The position numbers were made by a program, and so were the translations under genes. Shown in pieces: positions 36,261 through 45,080 of a stretch of 64,000 nucleotides of DNA; the first letter of the stretch is position 1, and each line of letters begins with the position of its first letter. Under the pieces are notes generated by a model, which was given only the letters and a program-made list of their open reading frames with translations, searched no databases and was not told the DNA's origin. The stretch is from Duganella guangzhouensis (GTDB lineage: Bacteria; Pseudomonadota; Gammaproteobacteria; Burkholderiales; Burkholderiaceae_D): assembly GCF_009674535.1 (NCBI RefSeq), contig NZ_WKJK01000008.1, positions 248,001-312,000 of the forward strand, given 5' to 3'.

Positions 36261-38561
36261 TCAGATCCGGTCCAGCTTGGCGATGCTGAGGTCCAGCACC
36301 TTCATGCCGGCGGCGCCGAAGTTGATCTGAGCGCGGGCATTATTGCCGCTGCCTTCGATATTCACAATCACGCCCTCGCCAAACTTGGCGTGGGCCACCG
36401 ATTCCCCGATCCGCCAACCACCCCCGGTGGAGATCGCCTTGGCGGCGAACTTCTGCGCAATCGCATTATCCGAACCCACCAGCGGCGCCTCGTCCCAGGC
36501 CGACTTGCGGCCGCCGAACCAGCTCTGCTGCACCTTCGGCGTCAGCCACTTCAGCGCATCTTCCGGCAACTCCTCAAAGAAGCGTGACTTCATGTTGTAG
36601 CGAGTCTGACCATGCAGCATGCGAGTCTGCGCAAAGCTCAGGTACAGACGCTGGCGCGCGCGCGTAATCGCCACATACATCAGGCGACGCTCCTCTTCCA
36701 CCCCATCATGCTCGCGCGAGCTGCTCTCGTGCGGGAACAAGCCCTCTTCCAGACCGGTGATGAAGACATTGTTGAACTCCAGCCCCTTGGCCGAGTGCAC
36801 CGTCATCATCTGCACCGCCTCCTGGCCGATGGTGGCCTGATTGTCGCCCGCCTCCAGCGAAGCATGCGACAGGAAGGCCGACAGCGGCGACATCACCGTC
36901 GCCAGCGGCGCATCGGCATCCAGGATCTCAAAGCCATCCTCATTGACCACGGCGGTGCCGGACGACGCCTGCGCCTGCGGTCCCAGATGCGCCGGCGCGC
37001 CCTGGCCATAGCCCTCTTCCGACAGGAATTGGGTGGCGGCGCTGACCATCTGCTCCAAGTTTTCGATGCGGTCGGCGCCTTCTTTTTCAGTGGCATAGTG
37101 CGACAGCAGCGTCGATTGCTCCAGCACGATGCGCACCAGTTCCGGCAACGCCATCTGCTGCGTCTCGAAACGGGTGCCCTCGATCAGCTTGACGAAGCCG
37201 GCCAGCGAAGTGCCAGCCTTGCCGGTGACATACGGCACGGCCGCGTACAGCGACACCCGATACTGATCGGCCGCCGCCTGCAGCGTCTCGATCGAGCGCA
37301 CACCAATGCCGCGCGCAGGGAAATTCACCACGCGCAGGAAGGCCGAATCGTTGTGCGGATTGTCCATCAGTTGCAGATAGGCGATCGCATGCTTGACCTC
37401 GGCGCGCTGGAAGTAGCGCAGGCCGCCATACACATGGTACGGAATGCCGGCCGAGAACAGCGCATGCTCGATCACGCGCGACTGTGCATTGGAGCGGTAC
37501 AGCACCGCGATCTCGCTGCGCGAGGCGCCATCGTGGATCAGATTCTTGGTTTCCTCGATAATCCACGACGCTTCGGACAGGTCCGAATTGGCTTCGTAGA
37601 CGCGCAGCTGCTCGCCGTGGCCGGCGTCGGTGCGCAGATTCTTGCCCAGACGCTTGCTGTTATTGGCGATCAGCACGTTGGCGGCGTCCAGGATGTGACC
37701 GTGCGAGCGGTAATTCTGCTCCAGCTTGATCAGATTCTTGACGTTGAACTCGCGCTCGAAGGCGCTCATATTGCCCACATTGGCACCACGGAAGGCGTAA
37801 ATCGACTGGTCATCGTCACCAACCGCGAACAGCACGCCGCCCTGCTGGCCGCCATGACCGGAGAGCAGCTTCAGCCATTTGTACTGCAGATCATTGGTAT
37901 CCTGGAACTCGTCGACCAGAATGTGCTGGAAGCGCTGCTGATAATGCTCGCGCAGCGGCTGGTTGCGACTCAGCAGCTCATAGGTGCGCAGCAGCAGTTC
38001 GGCGAAGTCGACCACGCCTTCGCGCTGGCACTGATCGTCGTACAGCTGGTACAGCTCGACCTTCTTGCGCTCATCCGCGTTGTACGGCTCGATATCGTGC
38101 GCACGCAGCCCCTGGTCCTTGGCGCCGTTGATGAAGTACATCACATCCTTGGGCGGGAACTTCTCGTCATCGACGTTCTGCGCCTTCAGCAGGCGCTTGA
38201 TGGCCGACAGCTGATCCTGCGTATCCAGAATCTGGAACGTCTGCGGCAGCGCGGCATCGCGATGATGGGTGCGCAGCAAACGGTTGCACAGGCCGTGGAA
38301 AGTACCGATCCACATGCCACGCGTATTAATCGGCAACATCGCGGACAAGCGGGTCAGCATCTCCTTGGCGGCCTTATTGGTGAAGGTCACCGCCAGGATG
38401 CCGGAAGGCGACACTTGGCCGGTCTGAATCAGCCAGGCGATACGGGTCGTCAGAACGCGGGTTTTACCGGAGCCGGCACCGGCCAGAATCAGCGCGCTTT
38501 GCGCCGGCAAGGTCACAGCGGCGAGCTGTTCCTCGTTGAGGTTGTGAAGAAGATTTTGCAT
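36261..38561 (-). CDS. uvrD: UvrD-type DNA helicase
   Basis: A 766-residue superfamily 1A helicase for excision and mismatch repair. Motif I is LAGAGSGKTRVLTTR and motif Ia is LAVTFTNKAAKEM. Motif II is ILVDEFQDTNDLQYKWL, motif III is VGDDDQSIYAFRGA, motif IV is EQNYRSHGHILDAAN and motif VI is EERRLMYVAITRARQRLYLS. A Tudor-like C-terminal domain (VAHAKFGEGVIVNIEG) supports UvrD/PcrA over Rep. All motifs are intact. Confidence 0.94.
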   Translation of the reverse strand: MQNLLHNLNEEQLAAVTLPAQSALILAGAGSGKTRVLTTRIAWLIQTGQVSPSGILAVTFTNKAAKEMLTRLSAMLPINTRGMWIGTFHGLCNRLLRTHHRDAALPQTFQILDTQDQLSAIKRLLKAQNVDDEKFPPKDVMYFINGAKDQGLRAHDIEPYNADERKKVELYQLYDDQCQREGVVDFAELLLRTYELLSRNQPLREHYQQRFQHILVDEFQDTNDLQYKWLKLLSGHGGQQGGVLFAVGDDDQSIYAFRGANVGNMSAFEREFNVKNLIKLEQNYRSHGHILDAANVLIANNSKRLGKNLRTDAGHGEQLRVYEANSDLSEASWIIEETKNLIHDGASRSEIAVLYRSNAQSRVIEHALFSAGIPYHVYGGLRYFQRAEVKHAIAYLQLMDNPHNDSAFLRVVNFPARGIGVRSIETLQAAADQYRVSLYAAVPYVTGKAGTSLAGFVKLIEGTRFETQQMALPELVRIVLEQSTLLSHYATEKEGADRIENLEQMVSAATQFLSEEGYGQGAPAHLGPQAQASSGTAVVNEDGFEILDADAPLATVMSPLSAFLSHASLEAGDNQATIGQEAVQMMTVHSAKGLEFNNVFITGLEEGLFPHESSSREHDGVEEERRLMYVAITRARQRLYLSFAQTRMLHGQTRYNMKSRFFEELPEDALKWLTPKVQQSWFGGRKSAWDEAPLVGSDNAIAQKFAAKAISTGGGWRIGESVAHAKFGEGVIVNIEGSGNNARAQINFGAAGMKVLDLSIAKLDRI

Positions 38562-38580
38562 CCCGTGATTATACCGGCAC

Positions 38581-38669
38581 CCGGGGCCAATCCTCCCAAA
38601 GCTACACGGGCTCTACCTTAGCGGAACGCTACGGTAGAGCCCGTGTAGCTTTGGGAGGATTGACCCCGG
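38581..38669. repeat. Second copy of the GGGGTCAATCCTCCC hairpin repeat
   Basis: Arms of 37 bases (38581-38617 and 38633-38669) pair with one mismatch. A further 5-bp stem-loop sits in the centre (38619-38631). The outer CCGGGGYCAATCCTCCCAA and inner CTACACGGGCTCTACC closely resemble the element at 5378-5462. Located upstream of uvrD and just after the stop of the M56 gene. Confidence 0.9.
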
Positions 38670-38674
38670 TTTTT

Positions 38675-40786
38675 TTAAGCGGATGGCGCGGGAACGGCGC
38701 TGCCGTTTTTCAGGCTTTCGTTCATGATGGCGCGGATGGTGCGCTCGGCGTTGCGTACGGCGTCGATATGCTGCATGTTGAGCTTGGCCATTTGCGCGCT
38801 CAGCTCGCCCATCGGACGGGCGGCTTCGGCGATGCGTTTGTTCAGCTCATCCAGCGGGTGGTTTTGGGCGCGCAGTTTTTCCATTTTGGCGGACAGTTGG
38901 CGTTGTTGCTCAGCCATTTGCTGGCGCAGCGGTTCCATCTGGCGCTGCAGGCTGGCCTGCTTTTCGTGGAAGGCGCGGATTTTCTCCGGGCTGCTGTCGG
39001 CACCCAGTTCGCGGCTGGCGGCTTCCTCAATGCGGCGGGCCAGGCTTTCCTGGGTTTGAGCCAGTTGCTCTATCTTGCGGCGGTGTACTTCTGCTTCCTG
39101 GTTGGCTTGCTTGCTGAACTCGCCCGCTTCCTTGCCGATCTGGGAGGCGGTGGCGTCCAGGATCTTGCCTTGGGCGTCGAGTTTCTTGCCCTGTTCGTCC
39201 ATCTGCGCGTCCAGGCGGCTAACGCCTACCCACGCGTCGTCGATGCGGGCCAGTGCCGAGGCGTCGCGCAGCACGTAGGTTTTGTCGCCGTCGCGGAACC
39301 ATAGGAAGTCGCCTTTGACGCTGTCACGCAGCTGGGCCACTTGTTTGATGTCCTTGCTGGTGGCGGATACCATCATGCTGTCGCGGTTGGCGCGGACGAT
39401 GGCGTAGCCGCTGCGGGTGCCGTCGAACTGGCTCGGACGTTTGGCATTTTCTTTCGCCAGGGCGGCGCGCACTTCGCTGCTGACCGGATGCGGCGCCGGG
39501 GCCGGCGATGGCGCGGCAGCAGGCTCGGGGGCGGCAGCAGGAGCGGCCAAGGCAGCTGGTGCGGCTGGTGCGGCTGGCTCTACCGGGGCAACCGGAGCAA
39601 CTGGAGCAACGGGCGGTACCGGCGGTACCGGCGCCACCAGATCCGGCACCGGCGGCGCTTCGACAGCGTCCACGGCCGGCGCGGCGTCCGCCGGCGCGGC
39701 CGGGATGGCAGGCGGCGCCGGTGGTGCGACAGGATCGGCCAGCGCTGGAATCGCTGGCGGTGCGGGCGGTTCCGGTGGCTGTGGTGCGGCATGAGCATAG
39801 AAGACGGCGCCAGCCGCCAGCAAGCCGGCCAGCGGCATGGCGATTTTCCAGCTGACCGGTTCTACATCAGGACGCAGCAGGCGTTTGATACGAGACATGA
39901 GATTTCCTCCGTGAGCCGCGTGGGCTAGTTGTGTGGTGTCGAACTGAAATTGATCCAGTTGCGACAGGGCTTGCGCCAGCTTGTGCGGCTGGCCGAGCAT
40001 ACCCACGGCCAGGTCGTCGGCGATTTGTTCCCGCTCGATCCGTATCCTGCGCGATATAGCCCAAACACTAGGGTGATAGAACAGCACGACCTCGATCGCG
40101 CTTTGTATGAGGTTGACCAGGTAGTCATGTCGTTTGACGTGCGCCAGCTCGTGCGCCAGCAGCGCTTCCAGCAGATCGGCCGGCATGCCGGTGATCAGCG
40201 CCGCCGGCACCAGCACGATCGGCTTCCAGCAGCCGGCGGTGATCGGGCTGTCGAGCTGCTCGGCCACGCCCAGCCGCACATGGAACTCGATGCCGAAGCG
40301 GCAGGCCAGCGTCGACAGGCGGCGCTGCCAGTAGGGATTGCTTGTATATTGATCGGCGCGGGTACGCTCTGCCACCCACTTGAGGCCCAGCGCCAGCCGC
40401 AAGGCCATCAGCGCCGCGCCCGCCAGCCACAGGCCGACCACCCACGGCAGTTGCCGGCGCAGCAGGTCTTTGAAGCCGTCCAGTACGCTGTCGTTGAAGA
40501 CGCCGGCAGTGCTGTCGCTGGCGCCGGAAACCGCCACGGTCTGCACGCTGCCGCCGACGTCGGCTGCCACACGCAGATCGGCCAATTGCACGATGATGCT
40601 GGACAGCGGCAGCGCCGCGCACAGCAGCATGCCGCCGCAGGCAACGGCGTAACGCGTCTGCGGACGCGCCTTGCGCAGCAGGTGCATGGCGAGCGTGACG
40701 CCCCAGCCAATCAGCAGTCCCTGCCAGATAAAGTGCAACAGTGCCCAGCCTACGGCGGACACCATGGCTGGCAGCATGCTATTCAT
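38675..40786 (-). CDS. M56 (BlaR1-like) membrane metallopeptidase
   Basis: A 703-residue protein. N-terminal membrane helices (LLHFIWQGLLIGWGVTLAMH) lead to the M56 zinc motif in LLAHELAHVKRHDYLVNLIQ. After one more helix (about residue 310-325) comes an Ala/Pro-rich linker of roughly 80 residues. The C-terminal region is a long heptad-rich coiled coil (EKIRAFHEKQASLQRQMEPL). BlaR1 relatives sense a signal and cleave a BlaI repressor; here no blaI gene is adjacent and the beta-lactam sensor domain is absent, so the signal is unknown. A 14-codon frame (MVTLLNFTVGSGDE) with a GGAGG RBS overlaps the start. Confidence 0.85.
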   Translation of the reverse strand: MNSMLPAMVSAVGWALLHFIWQGLLIGWGVTLAMHLLRKARPQTRYAVACGGMLLCAALPLSSIIVQLADLRVAADVGGSVQTVAVSGASDSTAGVFNDSVLDGFKDLLRRQLPWVVGLWLAGAALMALRLALGLKWVAERTRADQYTSNPYWQRRLSTLACRFGIEFHVRLGVAEQLDSPITAGCWKPIVLVPAALITGMPADLLEALLAHELAHVKRHDYLVNLIQSAIEVVLFYHPSVWAISRRIRIEREQIADDLAVGMLGQPHKLAQALSQLDQFQFDTTQLAHAAHGGNLMSRIKRLLRPDVEPVSWKIAMPLAGLLAAGAVFYAHAAPQPPEPPAPPAIPALADPVAPPAPPAIPAAPADAAPAVDAVEAPPVPDLVAPVPPVPPVAPVAPVAPVEPAAPAAPAALAAPAAAPEPAAAPSPAPAPHPVSSEVRAALAKENAKRPSQFDGTRSGYAIVRANRDSMMVSATSKDIKQVAQLRDSVKGDFLWFRDGDKTYVLRDASALARIDDAWVGVSRLDAQMDEQGKKLDAQGKILDATASQIGKEAGEFSKQANQEAEVHRRKIEQLAQTQESLARRIEEAASRELGADSSPEKIRAFHEKQASLQRQMEPLRQQMAEQQRQLSAKMEKLRAQNHPLDELNKRIAEAARPMGELSAQMAKLNMQHIDAVRNAERTIRAIMNESLKNGSAVPAPSA

Positions 40787-40840
40787 CGCCGCTGCCCACC
40801 GTGAAATTGAGAAGAGTAACCATGCCGCCCTCCAAGTCGA

Positions 40841-40896
40841 TGGATGTAGAATAAATTATCTAGATTGCGATGTCTAGAAATTTTTTTCTACATCCA
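40841..40896. promoter_or_regulatory. Nested inverted repeats upstream of the M56 gene
   Basis: Outer 11-bp arms TGGATGTAGAA (40841-40851) and TTCTACATCCA (40886-40896) enclose two TCTAGA palindromes (40859-40864 and 40873-40878). The stretch is AT-rich, between adhC (ending 40907) and the M56 gene (starting 40786). It could be an operator for the M56 gene or the terminator of the upstream transcript. The TGTAGA/TCTACA theme loosely recalls BlaI sites (TACA/TGTA), which is only suggestive. Confidence 0.5.
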
Positions 40897-40906
40897 TCCC
40901 GGTGGC

Positions 40907-42013
40907 TTAGTAGACCACCACCGAGCGGATCGACTCGCCGGACTTCATCAGGTCGAAGCCTTGGTTGATGTCTTCCAGCTTCAAATGGTGAGTAATCAGA
41001 TCGTCGATATTCAGCTTGCCTTCCATATACCAGTCGACGATCTTCGGCACATCGGTGCGGCCACGGGCGCCACCAAACGCCGAGCCCTTCCACTCGCGCC
41101 CCGTCACCAGCTGGAACGGACGCGTGGAAATCTCCTGCCCGGCCGCCGCCACGCCGATGATGATCGACTTGCCCCAACCCTTGTGGCAGCACTCCAGCGC
41201 CTGCCGCATCAGCGTGGTATTGCCGACGCACTCGAAGCTGTAATCAGCGCCGCCATCGGTCAGCTGGATAATATGGTCAACCACATTCTCCACCTGGCTC
41301 GGGTTGATGAAATGGGTCATGCCGAACTTGCGCGCCATCTCTTCGCGCGCCGGGTTGATGTCAACGCCAATGATCTTGTCCGCGCCCACCATCTTGGCCG
41401 CCTGGATCACATTCAGACCGATGCCGCCCAAGCCGAACACCACCACATTGGCGCCCGCCTCAACTTTGGCGGTGAACAGCACCGCGCCCACGCCAGTCGT
41501 GACGCCGCAACCGATGTAGCAAACCTTGTCGAACGGCGCATCCTCACGGATCTTGGCCAGCGCGATTTCCGGCACCACGATGTAATTGGAGAAGGTGGAA
41601 GTGCCCATGTAATGAAACACCGGCTTGCCGTCGATGGAGAAACGGCTGGTGGCATCCGGCATCAAGCCGCGCCCTTGAGTGGAGCGGATCGCCTGACACA
41701 GATTGGTTTTGCGCGACAAACAGAATTTGCATTGGCGGCATTCCGGCGTGTACAGCGGAATGACGTGATCGTCTTTCTTCAGAGATTTGACGCCGGGACC
41801 AACGTCCACCACCACGCCCGCGCCCTCGTGGCCCAGAATGGCCGGGAAGATCCCTTCCGGATCGGCGCCGGACAGGGTGTAGTAATCCGTGTGACAGATG
41901 CCGGTGGCCTTGATCTCGACCAGCACCTCGCCCTCGCGCGGGCCACCCAGTTCGACTTCTTCGATCGTCAGGGGCTGGCCCGCTTGCCATGCAACGGCTG
42001 CTTTGGTTTTCAT
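40907..42013 (-). CDS. frmA: S-(hydroxymethyl)glutathione dehydrogenase / class III alcohol dehydrogenase
   Basis: A 368-residue zinc-dependent dehydrogenase that detoxifies formaldehyde as its glutathione adduct. It shows catalytic zinc Cys in GICHTDYYTLSG, GHEGAGVVVDVG, the structural zinc cluster CRQCKFCLSRKTNLC and the NAD motif FGLGGIGLNVIQAAK. The start MKTKAAVAWQ follows an AAGGAGC RBS. No S-formylglutathione hydrolase gene is adjacent. Confidence 0.95.
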   Translation of the reverse strand: MKTKAAVAWQAGQPLTIEEVELGGPREGEVLVEIKATGICHTDYYTLSGADPEGIFPAILGHEGAGVVVDVGPGVKSLKKDDHVIPLYTPECRQCKFCLSRKTNLCQAIRSTQGRGLMPDATSRFSIDGKPVFHYMGTSTFSNYIVVPEIALAKIREDAPFDKVCYIGCGVTTGVGAVLFTAKVEAGANVVVFGLGGIGLNVIQAAKMVGADKIIGVDINPAREEMARKFGMTHFINPSQVENVVDHIIQLTDGGADYSFECVGNTTLMRQALECCHKGWGKSIIIGVAAAGQEISTRPFQLVTGREWKGSAFGGARGRTDVPKIVDWYMEGKLNIDDLITHHLKLEDINQGFDLMKSGESIRSVVVY

Positions 42014-42049
42014 GATGCTCCTTTCGTGGTGGAGCACCATGATAGCGCA

Positions 42050-42982
42050 TCAGTCGTGGAAGGCGTCCACCACTTTACGCTGGCCCAGCATGAAGCCATC
42101 GGCCACGTGGCGCAGCGGCGAAACATCGACGTCCGACTTGCCGGCGCGGATCAGCGACGAGAAGCGCTGGTACAGCGACGGGTACTCGGCTTCCTTCTCC
42201 AGCGCCTGCTCGGCGCCGTTGATCCACAGGCGCGCGCCGCCATCGGCCAGGCGCACTTCGCCCTGGGCGGTAGTGACGATGATGTCCCAGCTTTGCTTGC
42301 CGGTCTGGCGCCAGTCGAACTCGGCGTGCACCTTGACGCCATCGGCATCCTGGAAGTGCAGGTCGGCGGCGATCGGCGCGTCGCGGTTTTCAGGGAATTC
42401 CAGCGAGGCCTTGGTCAGGAACACGGCCGAAGGCAGGATTTCGGTGACGATGGACAGCGCGTTAATGCCCGGATCGAACACGCCCAGACCACCCGCTTGC
42501 CAGATCCAGTCCTGGTTCGGGTGCCACTGGCGCACGTCTTCTTTCCAGATCACGTGCATGGCGGTCGGCTTGTTGGCGGCCAGGTACGCCTTGGCCGGCT
42601 GCACACCCGGCGCATAGCGCGAGTGCCAGCTGGCGAACAGGGTCACGCCTTTTTCGGCGGCGAAAGCTTCCAGGTCGGCTACTTCCGACAGCGTGGCGCC
42701 CGGCGGTTTTTCCAGGAACACATGCTTGCCGGCGGCCAGCGCCTTGCGCGCGGCGGCGTAGCGGTACTGTGGCGGCATGCACAGCGATACCGCTTCGATG
42801 TCGGGACGCGCTTCCAGCATCGCTTCGATGGTCGGGAAGCTGGGGACGTTGTCGATGGTGTTGTTGCGGCTGGCCGTCGCGACCAGCGCGTAGTCGGCCG
42901 CCTGGCCGGTGATCGCTGGCAAATGTTGGTCGTAAACGATTTTGCCCACGCCGACGATGGCGAGTTTGATAGGTGACGTCAT
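42050..42982 (-). CDS. Gfo/Idh/MocA family sugar dehydrogenase
   Basis: A 310-residue NAD(P)-dependent oxidoreductase: N-terminal Rossmann motif LAIVGVGKIVYDQHLPAITG, then EKPPGATLSEVADLEAFA with the conserved Lys, and a C-terminal alpha/beta substrate domain (GGLGVFDPGINALSIVTEIL). The whole resembles bacterial D-galactose 1-dehydrogenases, but this is a by-eye judgement. Upstream of frmA on the same strand; their gap is 36 bases. Confidence 0.82.
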   Translation of the reverse strand: MTSPIKLAIVGVGKIVYDQHLPAITGQAADYALVATASRNNTIDNVPSFPTIEAMLEARPDIEAVSLCMPPQYRYAAARKALAAGKHVFLEKPPGATLSEVADLEAFAAEKGVTLFASWHSRYAPGVQPAKAYLAANKPTAMHVIWKEDVRQWHPNQDWIWQAGGLGVFDPGINALSIVTEILPSAVFLTKASLEFPENRDAPIAADLHFQDADGVKVHAEFDWRQTGKQSWDIIVTTAQGEVRLADGGARLWINGAEQALEKEAEYPSLYQRFSSLIRAGKSDVDVSPLRHVADGFMLGQRKVVDAFHD

Positions 42983-43082
42983 CTTGGAGAGTCCTGATTG
43001 AGTGATCCGGCAGACTATCACCCAGCCAGCCGCTCAACAAGCTCCCACGGACGTCACTCTGTATTTATTATCAATAATCCGA

Positions 43083-43535
43083 TTATTGGGGTTCAACCGG
43101 CATCGCAGGACCGATGCCCAGCAGGTCGGATACGGTGCGCCACAGCTGGCGCGGCGAGGTCCACGGCTTGGGCAGGAAGGCGTTGCCGGCGTGGTGCTGC
43201 TCCGGATGGCGCGCCGAATACATCAGCACGCGTGCGCCCTGCTGATGCATATTCAAGTCCGGCAGCAGGTCGACGCCGTCGCCGTCCGGCAGGTCCGGAT
43301 CCATCACGATCAGAGCGAATTTCTCGGATTGCAGCAGTTCCTGCGCCGCCGCGATCGACGGCACATGGGTCACCTGGGTTTCCGGCACCAGCAACGCCGC
43401 CAGCACCAGCGCCGAGTCGTGGTCGCTGTCGATGTGCAGCACGCGCGGCGCGGCCGCGAAGATGGAAAAGCCGATGGCACCGCCGCTCTCATCGGTAAAT
43501 GGGCGATAGGTGCTCGTGGGGAAATCATTGGTCAT
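43083..43535 (-). CDS. Response-regulator receiver-like protein
   Basis: A 150-residue protein with a single receiver-like domain from about residue 30 (RVLHIDSDHDSALVLAALLV), the likely phospho-Asp in IVMDPDLPDGDGVDLLPDL and a terminal Lys in AFLPKPWTSPRQL. No output domain follows. The N-terminal 28 residues are unusual, and the acidic pocket (DSD) differs slightly from the canonical DD. It may act as a phosphate sink or partner of a separate kinase. Confidence 0.78.
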   Translation of the reverse strand: MTNDFPTSTYRPFTDESGGAIGFSIFAAAPRVLHIDSDHDSALVLAALLVPETQVTHVPSIAAAQELLQSEKFALIVMDPDLPDGDGVDLLPDLNMHQQGARVLMYSARHPEQHHAGNAFLPKPWTSPRQLWRTVSDLLGIGPAMPVEPQ

Positions 43536-43739
43536 GACGGTCTCCGCTTGAAAAGCTGAATAAGCGCGGCGGAGTTGGGCCGACAAGAATAAGAGGTAGC
43601 GCAGGGAACAGGCGCTGATTGAGGCGGCGGGCGCTGGGTGTGGCCCGGCCGCAATCGAGGCAGGCGGATGAATTATCCGCTGCTCAGGCGATAGTGTATA
43701 ACAAAAATGACGCAGGGCAAGAAAAATTGCCCTTGCCGT
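43536..43739. other. Intergenic gap between two response-regulator genes
   Basis: About 200 bases without a credible gene. A 6-bp hairpin GGGCAA/TTGCCC (43715-43732) lies 8 bases past the stop of the ANTAR gene on the minus strand and may end its transcript. The promoter for the receiver gene at 43535 must also be here, but no clear boxes were found. Confidence 0.4.
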
Positions 43740-44372
43740 TTACTTTTTCAGACGGTTGTTGAATGCAGAATGCAAGCTATTGAGGGTTTCCTCGGCCGCC
43801 AGCAGCTGGTCCGCCACCTCATTGACCTTGCGGCGGTTGGAGCGCGCATGGTCGCGCAGCACCTCGAAGGCGGTATTGCGGTCGGTTTGGAATTTACACA
43901 TCAACAAGCCCACGGCCAAGCTGGTTTCGCGGCCGGCGGCCAGTGCGGCGTTCAGGTTCAGCTCGGTGCGGCGCAGCTGACGGATTTCGTCGGCGCGCGC
44001 CAGGCCGGCGGCGAACGCGGGCATCAGGTGCTTTTCATCGACCGGCTTGACCAGGAAGCCGACCGCGCCATACGAGGCGGCCTGCTTGCCGGCGTCGGCG
44101 TCGCCGCGGCCGGACAGGAACATGAACGGCACCGAGCTGGTGGCGTGCAGTTGCTTGGCCAGTTCCAGGCCGTTCATGCCGGGCATGTGGATGTCCAGCA
44201 GGGCCAGGTCGGGTTCGCGCTGGGCGATGGCTTGCAGGGCTTGTTCCGCCGATGAAGCCTTGGCGATGTCGTAACCGGCGTGACCCAGTACTTCACCGAG
44301 GAAATCGAGCAGCAATGGATCGTCGTCGACGATGAGGATCAGACGCTTGGGGTTGATGTTGGATAAAGGCAT
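43740..44372 (-). CDS. Response regulator with ANTAR RNA-binding domain
   Basis: A 210-residue protein with a receiver domain (LILIVDDDPLLLDFLGEVLG, phospho-Asp in LALLDIHMPGMNGLELAKQL, Lys in GFLVKPVDEKHLM), then a coiled coil and a C-terminal ANTAR domain (AVGLLMCKFQTDRNTAFEVL). ANTAR proteins bind paired hairpins in leader RNAs to prevent termination. Targets are unknown here. The start MPLSNINPKR is chosen over an upstream in-frame codon. No partner kinase is adjacent. Confidence 0.9.
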   Translation of the reverse strand: MPLSNINPKRLILIVDDDPLLLDFLGEVLGHAGYDIAKASSAEQALQAIAQREPDLALLDIHMPGMNGLELAKQLHATSSVPFMFLSGRGDADAGKQAASYGAVGFLVKPVDEKHLMPAFAAGLARADEIRQLRRTELNLNAALAAGRETSLAVGLLMCKFQTDRNTAFEVLRDHARSNRRKVNEVADQLLAAEETLNSLHSAFNNRLKK

Positions 44373-44442
44373 AGGGCGGCAACCTTGGGCTATTGCTAAC
44401 CGCCCCATTATAAAGCCGAAAACCGTCCACACTCCAAGCGTT

Positions 44443-45060
44443 TTATTGCTTTACGAAAAGCGATTGAAATTCTCTTACGGCGTTCGCCACACTTTCAGCC
44501 TGATAGACGCTGCTGATGGCGGCCACCATGTGGGCGCCGCGCTGGATGAGCGGGGCGGCGTTGGCGGGCGTCATGCCGCCGATGACCACGGTTGGGACGC
44601 GGATCACCTCGTTGGCCTGGTCGAGGATGGCGGGTGGAGTGGTGACGGCGTACTTCTTCACTCGCGATGGGTAAAAGCCGCCGAAGGCGACATAGCTGGC
44701 GCCGGCGTCCTGGGCGTGCAGCGCGCGCGGCAGGTCGCCATAGCAGGAGGCGCCGATGATTTTGTCTTTGCCGAGTTTTGCACGGACCTCTGCTACTTCG
44801 TCGTCGGTGCCGCCGAGGTGGATGCCGTCGGCGTCCAGCTGGACGCACAGGTCGACGAAGTCGTTGATGATGAAGGGGACGTTGTGGCGGCGGCACAGGG
44901 TTTGCAGTGCGGCGGCTTGTTCGTGGCGCTGCTGCGGGCCGGCTTCTTTGTGGCGGTATTGCAGCAGCGCGATCGGGCCGGCGGCGAGCGCCTGCTCGGT
45001 AATGACCAGCAGATGGTCGGTGTCATCCCAGTTGGGGGTGACGAGGTAGAGTCCTTGCAT
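44443..45060 (-). CDS. thiE: Thiamine-phosphate synthase
   Basis: A 205-residue TIM-barrel enzyme joining HMP-pyrophosphate and thiazole phosphate. It has QYRHKEAGPQQR, FIINDFVDLCVQLDADGIHL and VVIGGMTPANAAPLIQRGAH. The start MQGLYLVTP follows a GGAAAA-type weak RBS 20 bases after thiD. Last gene of thiCSGDE. Confidence 0.94.
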   Translation of the reverse strand: MQGLYLVTPNWDDTDHLLVITEQALAAGPIALLQYRHKEAGPQQRHEQAAALQTLCRRHNVPFIINDFVDLCVQLDADGIHLGGTDDEVAEVRAKLGKDKIIGASCYGDLPRALHAQDAGASYVAFGGFYPSRVKKYAVTTPPAILDQANEVIRVPTVVIGGMTPANAAPLIQRGAHMVAAISSVYQAESVANAVREFQSLFVKQ

Positions 45061-45080
45061 GATGGTTTTCCTGTAAGTGA

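Noticed and set aside
36612-38621. 669-codon plus-strand open frame opposite uvrD
   Set aside because: Antisense shadow of uvrD; no credible motif.
39341-39928. Gly/Arg-rich and Gly/Ala-rich plus-strand frames opposite the M56 linker
   Set aside because: Mirror of the Pro/Ala repeat in the M56 gene rather than an independent collagen-like or RiPP gene.
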